A DNA stretch of 33,042 bases from positions 1 through 33,042 of the forward strand of contig NZ_JAGLBG010000016.1 in NCBI RefSeq assembly GCF_018260405.1, in the 5' to 3' direction. Source of the DNA: Deinococcus sp. (GTDB lineage: Bacteria > Deinococcota > Deinococci > Deinococcales > Deinococcaceae). Below, piece by piece: positions 19,704-28,191 of this stretch. The translations under genes were made by a program, and so were the position numbers. How positions within the stretch are numbered: the first letter of the stretch is position 1; each line of letters starts with the position of its first letter. Under the pieces are notes generated by a model that saw only the letters and a program-made list of their open reading frames with translations, was not told where the DNA came from and made no database searches.

Positions 19704-21233
19704 ATGCGTCTCGCCGAGCTTGCCCACGCCCTGAACCTGCCAACTTTTAATCAGGCCGTCTCCAGTCGGCCCGGCGCTGCTCAGCCTGGCCCTAGTCCAA
19801 CCGACCCTGCCTGGAACACCGACGTGACCGGAGTGACCCACAACGCCGACTGGGTGCAGCCCGGCGACGCTTTCGTAGCGATTCGCGGCGCGAAGTTCGA
19901 CGGTCACGGGTTTATCGAAAAGGCGCGGGAACGCGGCGCGGTGGCGGTGCTGGGCGAGGGCCTGCCACAAGGACTGACCCCGGCCCTGCCCTACTTGCAG
20001 GTCACCGACGCCCGCGCCGCCCTGGCCGACGCGGCGGCGGCCCTGGCCGGACATCCCAGCCGCGCCCTGAAGGTCGTGGGAATTACTGGTACCGACGGCA
20101 AGACCACCACCAGCTGGCTGGCCCGGCACCTATTGCGCTCGGCGCAGCTAGCAACGGGCCTGCTGAGCACGGTGGGCTATGAACTGCCCGACGGCGAGCT
20201 GCGGCATTTCCCGGCCCACTTCACCACGCCCGAAGCGCCTCAGGTGCAGGCGACCCTGCGCGAGATGGTGCGTGCGGGCGGGCAGGCGGTTGTGCTGGAA
20301 GCCAGCAGCCACGCCCTGGCGCTCGACCGGGTGCGCGGCGTGGACTGGGACGTGGCTGTCTGGACGCACCTGAGCAGCGAACACCTGGATTTTCACGGCA
20401 CGGTCGAAAACTACTTTGCCGACAAACGCAAACTGATCGAGCAGTCCAGATTCGCTGTGCTGAACGCCGACGACCCCTGGACTGCCCAGCTGACCAGAGT
20501 AGCCCCCGCCGAGACGACCTACAGCACCGAAGGCGTACAGGCCGACTGGCAGGCAAGCCAGATCGGGGAACGCGCCACTGGCCTGCACTTTCAGGTTCGT
20601 TCACCGCTAGGCGAGTTTGCAGCCCGCCTGCCCATGATCGGGCGCTTCAATGTCGCCAACGCGCTGGCCGCAATGGCCGCCGCCGCCCACCTCAGCGCGA
20701 CTGCCGAACAGCTTCAGGCGGGCCTTGCCAGCTTCCGGGGGGTGCCGGGGCGCATGGAGCTGGTGCCCGGCGTAGCAGGCAGCCCCCGCGTGATCGTGGA
20801 CTTTGCCCACACGCCGCCCAGCCTGGAAAAAGCCCTGAGCACGCTGCGGGCCACCACGACCGGGCAACTGTGGGTGGTCATCGGCTCGGCGGGCGGGCCA
20901 CGCGATCCCTACAAGCGGGCGCCGCTGGGCGAGGTCGCCACCCGGCTGGCTGACCACGCCATTTTTACCGAGGAAGATCACCGCGACACGCCCCTGGCCG
21001 ACATCCTGACCGAAATGGAACGCGGCGCGAACGACGCCGGGCGCAGTAATTACGCCAGCATCGGCCACCGCCGGGAAGCTATCCGGTACGCCATCGGGGC
21101 GGCACAGGAAGGCGACACGGTACTGCTGGCGGGCAAAGGTCCCGAGGATACTCTGGAACGCACCACCGAGACGCTGCCCTGGGACGAGGTCGCGGAAGCG
21201 AAGGCGGCTTTAGAGCACGACTCTCAAACCTGA
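19704..21233 (+). CDS. murE: UDP-N-acetylmuramoyl-tripeptide synthetase (MurE)
   Basis: 509 residues. It adds the third residue to the peptidoglycan stem peptide in the cytosol. The N-terminal UDP-MurNAc-binding domain is followed by the ATP loop GITGTDGKTTT (about 127-137), the central HLSSEHLDFHGTVENYFADK with the lysine that is carbamylated in this family, and IGRFNVANALAAMA. The C-terminal specificity motif, DNPR in diaminopimelate-adding enzymes, is EDHR here (424-427 in IFTEEDHRDTP). Deinococcus peptidoglycan carries L-ornithine at position 3, so an ornithine-adding enzyme is the best reading; this is inference. It stands alone here, away from a mur/dcw cluster, and diverges from the DUF2270 gene. 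Confidence 0.93.
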   Translation: MRLAELAHALNLPTFNQAVSSRPGAAQPGPSPTDPAWNTDVTGVTHNADWVQPGDAFVAIRGAKFDGHGFIEKARERGAVAVLGEGLPQGLTPALPYLQVTDARAALADAAAALAGHPSRALKVVGITGTDGKTTTSWLARHLLRSAQLATGLLSTVGYELPDGELRHFPAHFTTPEAPQVQATLREMVRAGGQAVVLEASSHALALDRVRGVDWDVAVWTHLSSEHLDFHGTVENYFADKRKLIEQSRFAVLNADDPWTAQLTRVAPAETTYSTEGVQADWQASQIGERATGLHFQVRSPLGEFAARLPMIGRFNVANALAAMAAAAHLSATAEQLQAGLASFRGVPGRMELVPGVAGSPRVIVDFAHTPPSLEKALSTLRATTTGQLWVVIGSAGGPRDPYKRAPLGEVATRLADHAIFTEEDHRDTPLADILTEMERGANDAGRSNYASIGHRREAIRYAIGAAQEGDTVLLAGKGPEDTLERTTETLPWDEVAEAKAALEHDSQT

Positions 21234-21319
21234 AACCTTGCCAGCAGCCTCTTTTGGCCTTCTTCCGCTGGTCGGGGTAGAGCTGCGCCATGTTGCCCGG
21301 TGCAATCGGCAGTCTGTAC

Positions 21320-21392
21320 TAGAGCAGTTCTCCGAATGATGGGCACGTCGGAAAAACACCGCTGCCCCCTTCATTCTACGTCCTGCTCTAAA
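21320..21392 (+). repeat. Dispersed small repeat, copy 5 (solo 5' module, 73 bp)
   Basis: TAGAGCAG at the left and CTGCTCTA at the right are perfect 8-bp inverted ends around the shared 5' module. The hairpin half present in full copies is absent, with a clean end. It lies between murE and the second nth. Confidence 0.8.
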
Positions 21393-21449
21393 CCGCCCTT
21401 CACGCCGGACTTGTCAGCGCGGCACAGGCCAAAGCGCAAGCTGCGGGGC

Positions 21450-22193
21450 GTGAACACGACCCCGACCCCAAACGCCCCACCACTGAACGCCGTGCGCCCT
21501 GCCGGGGAGCGGGCCGAGCTGCTGACCTGGATCAAAGACTGCCTGCGCGAAACTTACGGCGAACTGGCCCTGCAACCACGCCGCGAGCCGATGCACGAGC
21601 TGATTTCGACCATCCTGTCGCAGCGCACTACCCACAAAGATGAGGAAGCCGCCTACTACAGCCTGAGCGAACTGGGCGACTGGGACGCGATCATCGAGGC
21701 GCCCACCGAAGCGGTCGCCCACGCCATTCGTCGCAGCAACTACCCCGAGAGCAAGGCCCCACGCATTCAGGAAACGCTGCGCCGCATCAAGGCCGCGCCC
21801 GGCGGCTATGATCTCGAATTCCTGCGTGAACTGCCCCTCAAGGAGGCGCTGAAGTGGCTAACTGACCTGCCCGGCGTCGGCGTCAAGACGGCTTCGCTTG
21901 TGCTGCTGTTCAATTTCGCGCGGCCCGTGTTTCCGGTGGATACCCACGTCCACCGCATCAATACGCGGGTCGGCACCATTCCTAAAATGGGCGAGCAGGC
22001 CGCGCACCGGGCGCTGCTGGCCCTGCTTCCACCCGACCCGCCTTTTTTGTTCGAGTTGCATAAGAACTTGCTAAAGCACGGCCAACAGGTCTGCCAGTGG
22101 ACGCGCCCCAAATGCGGCGTGTGCGTGCTGCGCGAACGCTGCGACGCCTACGCCATCCACGGCGACCGGGTGCCCAGTTTCGGGGAAAAGTAG
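21450..22193 (+). CDS. nth: Endonuclease III family protein, paralogue 2
   Basis: 247 residues. The helix-hairpin-helix LPGVGVKTASL carries Lys146 and VDTHV carries Asp164, the same 18-residue spacing as paralogue 1. The Cys-x6-Cys-x2-Cys-x5-Cys iron-sulfur motif is present near residues 217-233. It is clearly divergent from the enzyme at 8514 (for example FNFARPVFP in the catalytic hairpin, and an N-terminal helix-rich extension), so substrate range may differ. Lys and Asp are both kept, so both glycosylase and lyase activity are plausible. The frame runs back through repeat copy 5, which I reject; GTG 21450 follows CAAGCT (21437-21442) by 7 nt, an acceptable but weak leaderless start. It ends 6 bp from the convergent acuI-like gene. 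Confidence 0.9.
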   Translation: MNTTPTPNAPPLNAVRPAGERAELLTWIKDCLRETYGELALQPRREPMHELISTILSQRTTHKDEEAAYYSLSELGDWDAIIEAPTEAVAHAIRRSNYPESKAPRIQETLRRIKAAPGGYDLEFLRELPLKEALKWLTDLPGVGVKTASLVLLFNFARPVFPVDTHVHRINTRVGTIPKMGEQAAHRALLALLPPDPPFLFELHKNLLKHGQQVCQWTRPKCGVCVLRERCDAYAIHGDRVPSFGEK

Positions 22194-22199
22194 TTGGCG

Positions 22200-23228
22200 T
22201 TACTCCCCGGCCACCTGCACCACCACGCGCCCACGCACCTTTCCGGCCAGAATGTCCTCGGCCAGCCGGGGCAGGTCCGCGAGGCTGGCGGTGCTGACGC
22301 CCTCAGCCAGCAGCTTTTGCGGCAGGTCGCGGCTCAGGCGTTCCCAGGCCTGCTGCCTGCGCCCGGCGGGGCATGTCACGCTCTCTACGCCGCGCAGCGT
22401 CACTCCGCGCAAAATGAAGGGGGCCACGCTGGTCGTCATCTTCATGCCCCCGGCCAGTCCGCACGCCGCCACCTGCCCGCCGTAACGGGTGCTCGCCAGT
22501 ACGCCCGCCAGCGTGTCGCCGCCGACCACATCTACCGCCGCCGCCCAGCGCTCCTTTTCCAGCGGCTTTTTCAGGGCGCTTAGTTCGTCGCGGTGAATGA
22601 CGCTTCTGGCCCCCAGCCCGCGCAGATAATCGCCCTCTTGCTCCACGCGCCCGGTCGAGGCGGTCACGTCGTAGCCCAGCGCCGCCAGCAGGCTGACCGC
22701 CACGCTGCCCACGCCGCCTGCCGCGCCAGTCACCAGCACCTCGCCGTCACCCGGTTTCAGGCCGCCGTCTTCCAGGGCCAGCACGCAGAGCATCGCCGTC
22801 AGGCCCGCTGTGCCGATAGCCATAGTATCGTGCGCCGAAAACCGCTCAGGGCGCCCGACCAGCCACTCGCCCTTCACGCGGGCCAGTTCGCTGTAGCCGC
22901 CCCAGTGCCGCTCGCCCACGCCCCAGCCGGTCAGCACCACGTCGTCGCCGGGCTTAAAGGCCGGGTTGCCACTCTCCAGTACCTTGCCTGCAAAATCGAT
23001 GCCGGGCACCATCGGATAATTCCTGACCACGCCGGGGCGGCCCGCCACCGCCAGCCCGTCTTTGTAGTTCAGGCTGGAGACCTCGACCTGCACCGTCACG
23101 TCGCCCACGGGCAACTGCTCGGTGGGCACGTCGGTCACGGCGGCCTGCACTACGTCGCCGTCCTTGGTCAGCAAAAGGGCCTTGAAGGTCTGGGGCAAGC
23201 TGGCCTGAAACGCACTGGGTTGTGTCAT
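22200..23228 (-). CDS. NADPH quinone oxidoreductase, YhdH/YhfP (AcuI) family
   Basis: 342 residues of the zinc-free medium-chain dehydrogenase/reductase superfamily. The N-terminal GroES-like domain shows SSLNYKDGLAV and the typical PGIDFAG, and the Rossmann part has the nucleotide-binding VTGAAGGVGS. In E. coli the family member AcuI reduces acryloyl-CoA to propionyl-CoA with NADPH; activity here is by family analogy only. No zinc-ligand cysteines are seen. ATG 23228 is preceded by TACCCT (23235-23240), 6 nt away, without Shine-Dalgarno, so the mRNA is likely leaderless. It diverges from the flavoprotein gene at 23416. Confidence 0.92.
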   Translation of the reverse strand: MTQPSAFQASLPQTFKALLLTKDGDVVQAAVTDVPTEQLPVGDVTVQVEVSSLNYKDGLAVAGRPGVVRNYPMVPGIDFAGKVLESGNPAFKPGDDVVLTGWGVGERHWGGYSELARVKGEWLVGRPERFSAHDTMAIGTAGLTAMLCVLALEDGGLKPGDGEVLVTGAAGGVGSVAVSLLAALGYDVTASTGRVEQEGDYLRGLGARSVIHRDELSALKKPLEKERWAAAVDVVGGDTLAGVLASTRYGGQVAACGLAGGMKMTTSVAPFILRGVTLRGVESVTCPAGRRQQAWERLSRDLPQKLLAEGVSTASLADLPRLAEDILAGKVRGRVVVQVAGE

Positions 23229-23234
23229 GTGTTC

Positions 23235-23240
23235 AGGGTA
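23235..23240 (-). promoter_or_regulatory. -10 element for the leaderless acuI-like gene
   Basis: TACCCT on the minus strand ends 6 nt before the ATG at 23228. Confidence 0.6.
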
Positions 23241-23347
23241 ATGCATCCCGCAGCCCGGCACAGCAGGAAAACTGCGAGCGGAATTGAGCGCAGTCCGAAT
23301 TATCTTTGACCGAGTACCAATAAACGTGTGCCAGCTTCAGAAGCCGC

Positions 23348-23364
23348 GATACTGATGCAGTATC
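23348..23364. promoter_or_regulatory. Perfect 7-bp palindrome, possible operator
   Basis: GATACTG, ATG, CAGTATC forms a 17-bp inverted repeat in the gap between two divergent genes, 51 bp before the flavoprotein start. Its centre-to-centre size suits a dimeric repressor. It does not match the Deinococcus radiation-response motif. Confidence 0.45.
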
Positions 23365-23415
23365 CTGGGTTTCACTCTCAATTATCATGTTTTGCCCAGA
23401 CCCTCCGAGGACGTT

Positions 23416-24873
23416 ATGACTGAATCAACATCTATTTCTGCCGCGACTGGTTCTTCTGTCACTACGTTGCCCCGCATCATTCAGGGGGGCATGGGCGTCG
23501 CGGTTTCAGACTGGAGGCTGGCCAACGCCGTGTCGCGCACCGGCGAACTCGGCATCGTTTCGGGCACTGGCATCGACACCGTGCTGGTGCGGCGGCTTCA
23601 AGACGGCGACGAGGGCGGTCACAGCCGCCGCGCCCTGGCCGCCTACCCCAACCAGCAACGCGCCCAGGCCACGCTTGACAAATACTTTTTACCCGGGGGC
23701 CGCCAGGGCAAACCCTACAAGCGCGTGCCCTTGCCCAGTCTCAGTAGGCACCAGGAAACCTGGGAACTGTCGATTATGGGTGCCTTCGTCGAGGTCTGGC
23801 TGGCCCGCGAAGGCCACAGCAACCCGGTGGGCATCAACCTGCTGACCAAGCTGCAACTGTTTAATCTGCCCTCGCTGTACGGCGCAGTGCTGGCCGGGGC
23901 CGGAACGGTCATCATGGGCGCGGGCATTCCGCGTGAGATTCCGGGTGCCCTCGACGCCTTTTCCGCCGGAAAACCGGGTTCGTTCCGGCTGGACGTCAAG
24001 GGCGACCCCCAGGGCGAAACCCCGGTCGTGACCCTCGACCCCGCCGACTACGGTCTGGGAGGAATTGAGGTGCCGCGCCCCAGTTTCTACCCGATCATCA
24101 CGTCGCATGTGCTGGCGAACGTGCTGCTCAAGAAGGCCAGCGGCAGCATCCAGGGCTTCGTGATCGAGGGGCCGACCGCCGGGGGCCACAACGCGCCGCC
24201 GCGTGGACAGGTCACCTACGACGACCTCGGGCAACCGATCTACGGCGAGCGCGACATCTGCGACCTCTCGGAGATGCGTAAGCTGAGTGTGCCGTTCTGG
24301 CTGGCCGGGGGGCAGGCCTCGCCCGAGTCACTCCGGGCCGCACTGGCCGAGGGCGCGGCAGGGATTCAGGTGGGCACGCTATTTGCCTTTTGCCACGAAT
24401 CGGGCTTCCGGGCCGACTTTCGTCAACGGGTGCAAGTCCAGGCCCAGCAAGAGCGCCTGAGCGTGTTTACCGACCCGCTCGCCTCGCCCACCGGCTTTCC
24501 GTTCAAGGTGGTGCAACTGCCCGATACGCTGTCGAACCCGGCGGTCTACGCCGAGCGCCAGCGCGTGTGCGACATCGGCTACCTGCGCGAAGCCCACTGG
24601 GACAACAGCGGCAAAGTCGGCTGGCGCTGCGCCTCTGAGCCGGTAGACCAGTACCTCACCAAAGGCGGCAAGCCTGAAGACACCGTGGGCCGCAAGTGCC
24701 TGTGCAACGCGCTGATGTCGGACGCGGGGCTGGCCCAGATTCAGAAAAACGGCGATGTCGAAAAGCCGCTGCTCACCAGTGGCGACGGCATCTATGCCCT
24801 CAGCGACTGGAAGGTGGGCTACACCGCCGCTGACGTGATCGCCTACCTGCGCGGCGACGCGCCCCCGGCCTGA
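23416..24873 (+). CDS. Nitronate monooxygenase / PfaD-like FMN TIM-barrel protein
   Basis: 485 residues. The N-terminus RIIQGGMGVAVSDWRLANAVSR and VIEGPTAGGHNAP are the substrate/FMN and phosphate-binding motifs of the 2-nitropropane dioxygenase (nitronate monooxygenase) superfamily, and WLAGGQASPESLRAAL plus AAGIQVGTLFAF form the second flavin-phosphate site. It is longer than classical nitronate monooxygenases (about 320-350) and has an extra C-terminal part with VGRKCLCNAL, as in PfaD/FabK-like enoyl reductase relatives. Oxidation of nitronates or an enoyl-reductase role are both possible. ATG 23416 has a Shine-Dalgarno (GAGGA). Its last 31 bp overlap the end of the convergent prsW gene. 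Confidence 0.85.
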   Translation: MTESTSISAATGSSVTTLPRIIQGGMGVAVSDWRLANAVSRTGELGIVSGTGIDTVLVRRLQDGDEGGHSRRALAAYPNQQRAQATLDKYFLPGGRQGKPYKRVPLPSLSRHQETWELSIMGAFVEVWLAREGHSNPVGINLLTKLQLFNLPSLYGAVLAGAGTVIMGAGIPREIPGALDAFSAGKPGSFRLDVKGDPQGETPVVTLDPADYGLGGIEVPRPSFYPIITSHVLANVLLKKASGSIQGFVIEGPTAGGHNAPPRGQVTYDDLGQPIYGERDICDLSEMRKLSVPFWLAGGQASPESLRAALAEGAAGIQVGTLFAFCHESGFRADFRQRVQVQAQQERLSVFTDPLASPTGFPFKVVQLPDTLSNPAVYAERQRVCDIGYLREAHWDNSGKVGWRCASEPVDQYLTKGGKPEDTVGRKCLCNALMSDAGLAQIQKNGDVEKPLLTSGDGIYALSDWKVGYTAADVIAYLRGDAPPA

Positions 24874-25556
24874 GCCGCCAGTACCTGATTGTGCTGGCGG
24901 GCGTGCGCCTCAAAACTGGCGTAATAGCGCCCGGCCATCAGCAGCATCAGAGTGACGGTCAGGGCCACGGCCAGCAGAGCCGTCCAGCCCGCTGCCCCAC
25001 CCGTCAGCAGACTGTTGAACACAAAATGCAGCGCCACGCTGAGCAGTAGCCCCCGTAGCACCCATAGGCGCCCTTGCTGGCGGCCCAGTTGCCAGCGCTG
25101 TCCACCCAGCGCGTAGCCCTGCGGCGCACTGAACAGGGCGTGGGCCAGCGTGGTGAGCAGGGCGTGCCACGCCGCTACCCTGGGGCCGAAGCCCAGCACG
25201 TAAGTCAGGTTCTCGACCAGCGCGAAACCCAGGGCTGCCGTCACCGCGTAGACCAGACCGTCCATCGGTTCGTCGAAGTCATCCTCGGTGACGGCGGTGC
25301 TGGCGGCCAAAAACTTGCTGACTTCCTCGATCAGCGCGGTCAATAATGCGACCAGCAGCAGCAAAAGCGGCTGGTGAGCGCCCAGCAGCCTCCCCAGACT
25401 AGCTTCAAAAGCCGCCGCCACCAACCACGCGAACATGCCCCAGGCGAAGGTGCGGGCCAGCAGCCAGCCGGGTTCGGGGTGAATGTCGCGGCGCACGAAA
25501 AACCACAGCCACGCCAGCGTGATCGCGGCACAGACCAGCAGCGAGAAGGCCAGCAT
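24843..25556 (-). CDS. PrsW family intramembrane metalloprotease
   Basis: 237 residues with about seven membrane helices. The catalytic motifs of the PrsW/CAAX-like fold are present: EEVSK (77-81), the HALFSAPQGY helix with its His, and HFVFNSLL near residue 185. In Bacillus PrsW cleaves an anti-sigma factor; the substrate here is unknown. It begins 4 nt after the ruvC stop (TGACCTGATG), so it is likely coupled to ruvC. Its 3' end overlaps the convergent flavoprotein gene by 31 bp, with both reading frames intact. Confidence 0.85.
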   Translation of the reverse strand: MLAFSLLVCAAITLAWLWFFVRRDIHPEPGWLLARTFAWGMFAWLVAAAFEASLGRLLGAHQPLLLLLVALLTALIEEVSKFLAASTAVTEDDFDEPMDGLVYAVTAALGFALVENLTYVLGFGPRVAAWHALLTTLAHALFSAPQGYALGGQRWQLGRQQGRLWVLRGLLLSVALHFVFNSLLTGGAAGWTALLAVALTVTLMLLMAGRYYASFEAHARQHNQVLAAQAGGASPRR

Positions 25557-25560
25557 CAGG

Positions 25561-26091
25561 TCAGGAACGCACCAACGTTCCGGCGCCTGTGCTGGTGCCT
25601 GCGCTGGCCGCTGTCCGGGCCTGCATCGGCGCGTGGGCGAGGTGAGTCAGCGCCAGCGCCAGCGCGTCGGCGGCGTGGTTGTTAAACAGTTCGCGGATGC
25701 CAAGCTGCGCCTTGACCATATAGATCACCTGTTCTTTCTCGGCGCGGCCCGTACCGACCAGCGATTTCTTGACCTGCATAGGGCCGTAGGCATGCACCGG
25801 CACTTTGGCCTGGGCGCAGGCGAGTTGCACCACCCCGAACGCCTGCCCGACCTTGAACGCCACATCCGCCTGCTTGCGCAGAATCTGGTCTTCGATAGAA
25901 ACAGCGTCAGGCTGGTATTCCGCAATGAGCCGCGAGACTTCTTCGTGGAGGTACTGCAAGCGCCGGGGCATGACCCAGGCACTCTCGGTGGTCAGGCAGA
26001 CGTGGTGCAGGTGCCGGGCCTTACGAATATCCCCTTCCACCAGCCCCAGCCCCAGGTTCGCCAGGCCGGGGTCAATTCCTAAAACGATCAT
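25561..26091 (-). CDS. ruvC: Crossover junction endodeoxyribonuclease RuvC
   Basis: 176 residues, normal length. It resolves Holliday junctions with RuvAB. Acidic active-site residues are Asp7 (GIDPG), Glu67 (SIEDQ) and Asp142, with His139 in HAADALALA, the D/E/H/D set seen in Thermus RuvC. The long frame open to 26415 lies over the dppC gene and is rejected. ATG 26091 follows TATCCT (26098-26103) by 6 nt with no Shine-Dalgarno, so the mRNA is probably leaderless. The last 15 residues are Ala/Gly/Thr-rich and probably flexible. prsW follows directly. Confidence 0.95.
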   Translation of the reverse strand: MIVLGIDPGLANLGLGLVEGDIRKARHLHHVCLTTESAWVMPRRLQYLHEEVSRLIAEYQPDAVSIEDQILRKQADVAFKVGQAFGVVQLACAQAKVPVHAYGPMQVKKSLVGTGRAEKEQVIYMVKAQLGIRELFNNHAADALALALTHLAHAPMQARTAASAGTSTGAGTLVRS

Positions 26092-26097
26092 GACCGC

Positions 26098-26103
26098 AGG
26101 ATA
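26098..26103 (-). promoter_or_regulatory. -10 element for leaderless ruvC-prsW
   Basis: TATCCT on the minus strand ends 6 nt before ATG 26091. Confidence 0.6.
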
Positions 26104-26136
26104 GTGCGCTTGCGCGGTAAACCTTCGCAAGACCAC

Positions 26137-26160
26137 AAAAAACAGAGGCCGGAGCCTCTG
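26137..26160 (-). terminator. Intrinsic terminator of the dpp operon
   Basis: On the minus strand CAGAGGC and GCCTCTG pair around 4 nt and are followed at once by six T. It lies 26 bp after the dppC stop. Confidence 0.9.
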
Positions 26161-26185
26161 CGTGTGCATCACCGGAACTGCCGGG

Positions 26186-27115
26186 TCAGTGCCGGGCGCG
26201 GGGATCGAAGGCGTCGCGCAGACCGTCGCCCAGAAAGTTGAAGGCCAGCACGGTAAACAAAATCGCCAGACCGGGGTAAAAAGGCAGCCAGGGGTACTGG
26301 AGCACCACTTCCTGCGCGTTCGAGAGCATGTTGCCCCAGGTCGAAACGGGCGGCTGAATGCCGAAGCCCAGGAAGCTGAGGGCCGCCTCGCCCAGAATCG
26401 CGCCACCGACGTCAAAAGTCGCGCTCACGATGATAATGCCCAGGATATTCGGCACCAGATGCCGCCACATGATGCGGTTGTTGCTGGCCCCCAGCGCCCG
26501 CGCCGCGTCCACATATTCGAGGTTGCGGATTCGCATGACCTCGCCGCGCACCAGGCGGGCATTGGTCATCCAGCCGAAAATCACAAACACCGAGATGATG
26601 ATAAACACGCTGGCCGACGGCCCCATGTTGTTGCGCAGATTGACGATAAAGGGCTTGTCGCTGCTAACGAACAGCCCCGAGATCACCAGCTGAAGCGGCA
26701 GCGTCGGCAGGCACAGCATGAATTCGATAAAGCGGCTGATGACGGTGTCGGTGCGGCCACCGAAAAACCCGGACAGCAGGCCCATGAAGGTACCCAGCAG
26801 CGCACTCATGATCGCTACCGAGAAGCCCACCGCCAGACTGATCCGGCTGCCGTAGATGATGCGCGAGAACAGGTCGCGCCCCAGATCGTCCTGACCAAGC
26901 GGAAAATTACGGCTCGGCGGCCCGTAGGTATTTGCCAAATCCTGCGCGTTGGGGTCGTGCGGCGCGATGACGCCAGCAAAAAGGGCGACTAGAGTGATCA
27001 GGAGAATGAAGGTGAGGCTAATCATAGCAGCGCGGTGGCGGCGCAGTTTACGCATCGCCAGCTGAAAGGTCGAGTAACTTTTCTGTTCGGCGGGAGCCGT
27101 GGTTGTGGCAGTCAC
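26186..27115 (-). CDS. dppC: Dipeptide/oligopeptide ABC transporter permease (DppC type)
   Basis: 309 residues with six membrane helices. An N-terminal cytoplasmic segment with MRKLRRHRAAM leads into helix 1. GRDLFSRIIYGSRISLAVG is the conserved DppC loop, and YVDAARALGASNNRIMWRHLVPN is the EAA motif that docks on the ATPases. It forms a heterodimeric channel with DppB for peptide uptake. I chose GTG 27115 (GAGG ribosome site), which lies 7 nt after the dppB stop; the longer frame to 27151 would overlap dppB. No ATPase genes follow; a terminator ends the operon. Confidence 0.93.
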   Translation of the reverse strand: MTATTTAPAEQKSYSTFQLAMRKLRRHRAAMISLTFILLITLVALFAGVIAPHDPNAQDLANTYGPPSRNFPLGQDDLGRDLFSRIIYGSRISLAVGFSVAIMSALLGTFMGLLSGFFGGRTDTVISRFIEFMLCLPTLPLQLVISGLFVSSDKPFIVNLRNNMGPSASVFIIISVFVIFGWMTNARLVRGEVMRIRNLEYVDAARALGASNNRIMWRHLVPNILGIIIVSATFDVGGAILGEAALSFLGFGIQPPVSTWGNMLSNAQEVVLQYPWLPFYPGLAILFTVLAFNFLGDGLRDAFDPRARH

Positions 27116-27122
27116 ATTAACC

Positions 27123-28121
27123 TCAGTTGTACCGGATGCGCGGGTCAACAAGCCCGTACAGCAGGTCGGTGATCAGCTGGAAAATCACCGTCAGGAAGGC
27201 GAGCGTCATCAGGCAGACCATCACGACATTGAAGTCCTTCGACACCAGCGAGTCGAGCAGCGCACGCCCGATGCCGGGCCACGAAAACACCGTTTCGGTC
27301 AGCACCGCGCCGCTAAACAGGCCCGGAATCGACAGGCCCAGGATGGTCACGATGGGAATAAGCGAGTTGCGCAGGGCGTGCTTGTAGATCACGCTGCGGT
27401 TGGGCAGCCCCTTGGCCCGCGCCGTGCGAACAAAATCCTGGTTAATCACGTCCAGAAAGCTGGCCCGCATGTAGCGCAGCGTGCTCGAAATTTCACGCAG
27501 CATCAGCACCATAACCGGCAGGATCATGTATTTCAGGCGGTCGCCCCAGAAGGCCGCAAAGCCCGCCGAGGGGTCCATGCCCGCGCTGCCCAGGCCGCCG
27601 GGCGGCAGACTGATCGCGCCGTTGGTCGCCTGCGGCAGCCACACGGCGAACAAGAACAGCACCATCACGCCAATCCAGAACACTGGGGCACTCGAAGCAA
27701 TAAAGCTCAGGAAAGTCAGGATGTAGTCGGGCAGGCTGTACTGCCGCACCGCCGAAAAAATGCCCAGCGGAATGGCGATCAGCGTGCTGAGAATCAGCGC
27801 AGGAACGGTCAGCAGCAGCGTATTGGGCAGGCGCTGCTGAAAAATAAACTGGGTCGCTGGAATACTGAAATCCCGTGAATACCCGAAATCGCCGCGCATG
27901 GCGTGGGTCAGCCAGGTCCAGTATTTTTCGAACCAGGGGGTGTCGGCACCGTACGCTTCACGCAGCCTCACCACGTCTTCCGGACGAATATGGGGGTTCC
28001 CGAAGATCATCTGGTCGACCGGGTCGCCTGGTTGCAAGGCCGTCAGACCATAAATCACCAGACTGATGACGAACAGCAGCGGAATCATCTGCAAAATCCG
28101 GCGAAGGGCATAACTTAGCAT
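27123..28121 (-). CDS. dppB: Dipeptide/oligopeptide ABC transporter permease (DppB type)
   Basis: 332 residues with six membrane helices, beginning MLSYALRRILQMIPLLFVISLVIY, the typical DppB N-terminus with LQPGDPVD following. The EAA loop is FVRTARAKGLPNRSVIYKHALRN. ATG 28121 has a GAGGA ribosome site 8 nt upstream. dppC follows after 7 nt. The gene lies 173 bp after dppA, with a terminator-like hairpin between, which would lower permease levels relative to the binding protein. Confidence 0.94.
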   Translation of the reverse strand: MLSYALRRILQMIPLLFVISLVIYGLTALQPGDPVDQMIFGNPHIRPEDVVRLREAYGADTPWFEKYWTWLTHAMRGDFGYSRDFSIPATQFIFQQRLPNTLLLTVPALILSTLIAIPLGIFSAVRQYSLPDYILTFLSFIASSAPVFWIGVMVLFLFAVWLPQATNGAISLPPGGLGSAGMDPSAGFAAFWGDRLKYMILPVMVLMLREISSTLRYMRASFLDVINQDFVRTARAKGLPNRSVIYKHALRNSLIPIVTILGLSIPGLFSGAVLTETVFSWPGIGRALLDSLVSKDFNVVMVCLMTLAFLTVIFQLITDLLYGLVDPRIRYN

Positions 28122-28191
28122 CGGCTTTTCCTCATCGGCATTATCCTTTTGGCGCAGCCCCCCATTCGGGGCAGGCCGCGCACCCTACAGC

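Noticed and set aside
23340..23400. Deinococcus radiation/desiccation response motif (DdrO site)
   Set aside because: The palindrome here does not resemble the TTATG-type RDRM, and no such motif was found before the repair genes in the window.
26092..26415. N-terminal extension of RuvC
   Set aside because: It runs through the dpp terminator and into dppC in another frame; RuvC has its conserved start MIVLGIDPG at 26091.
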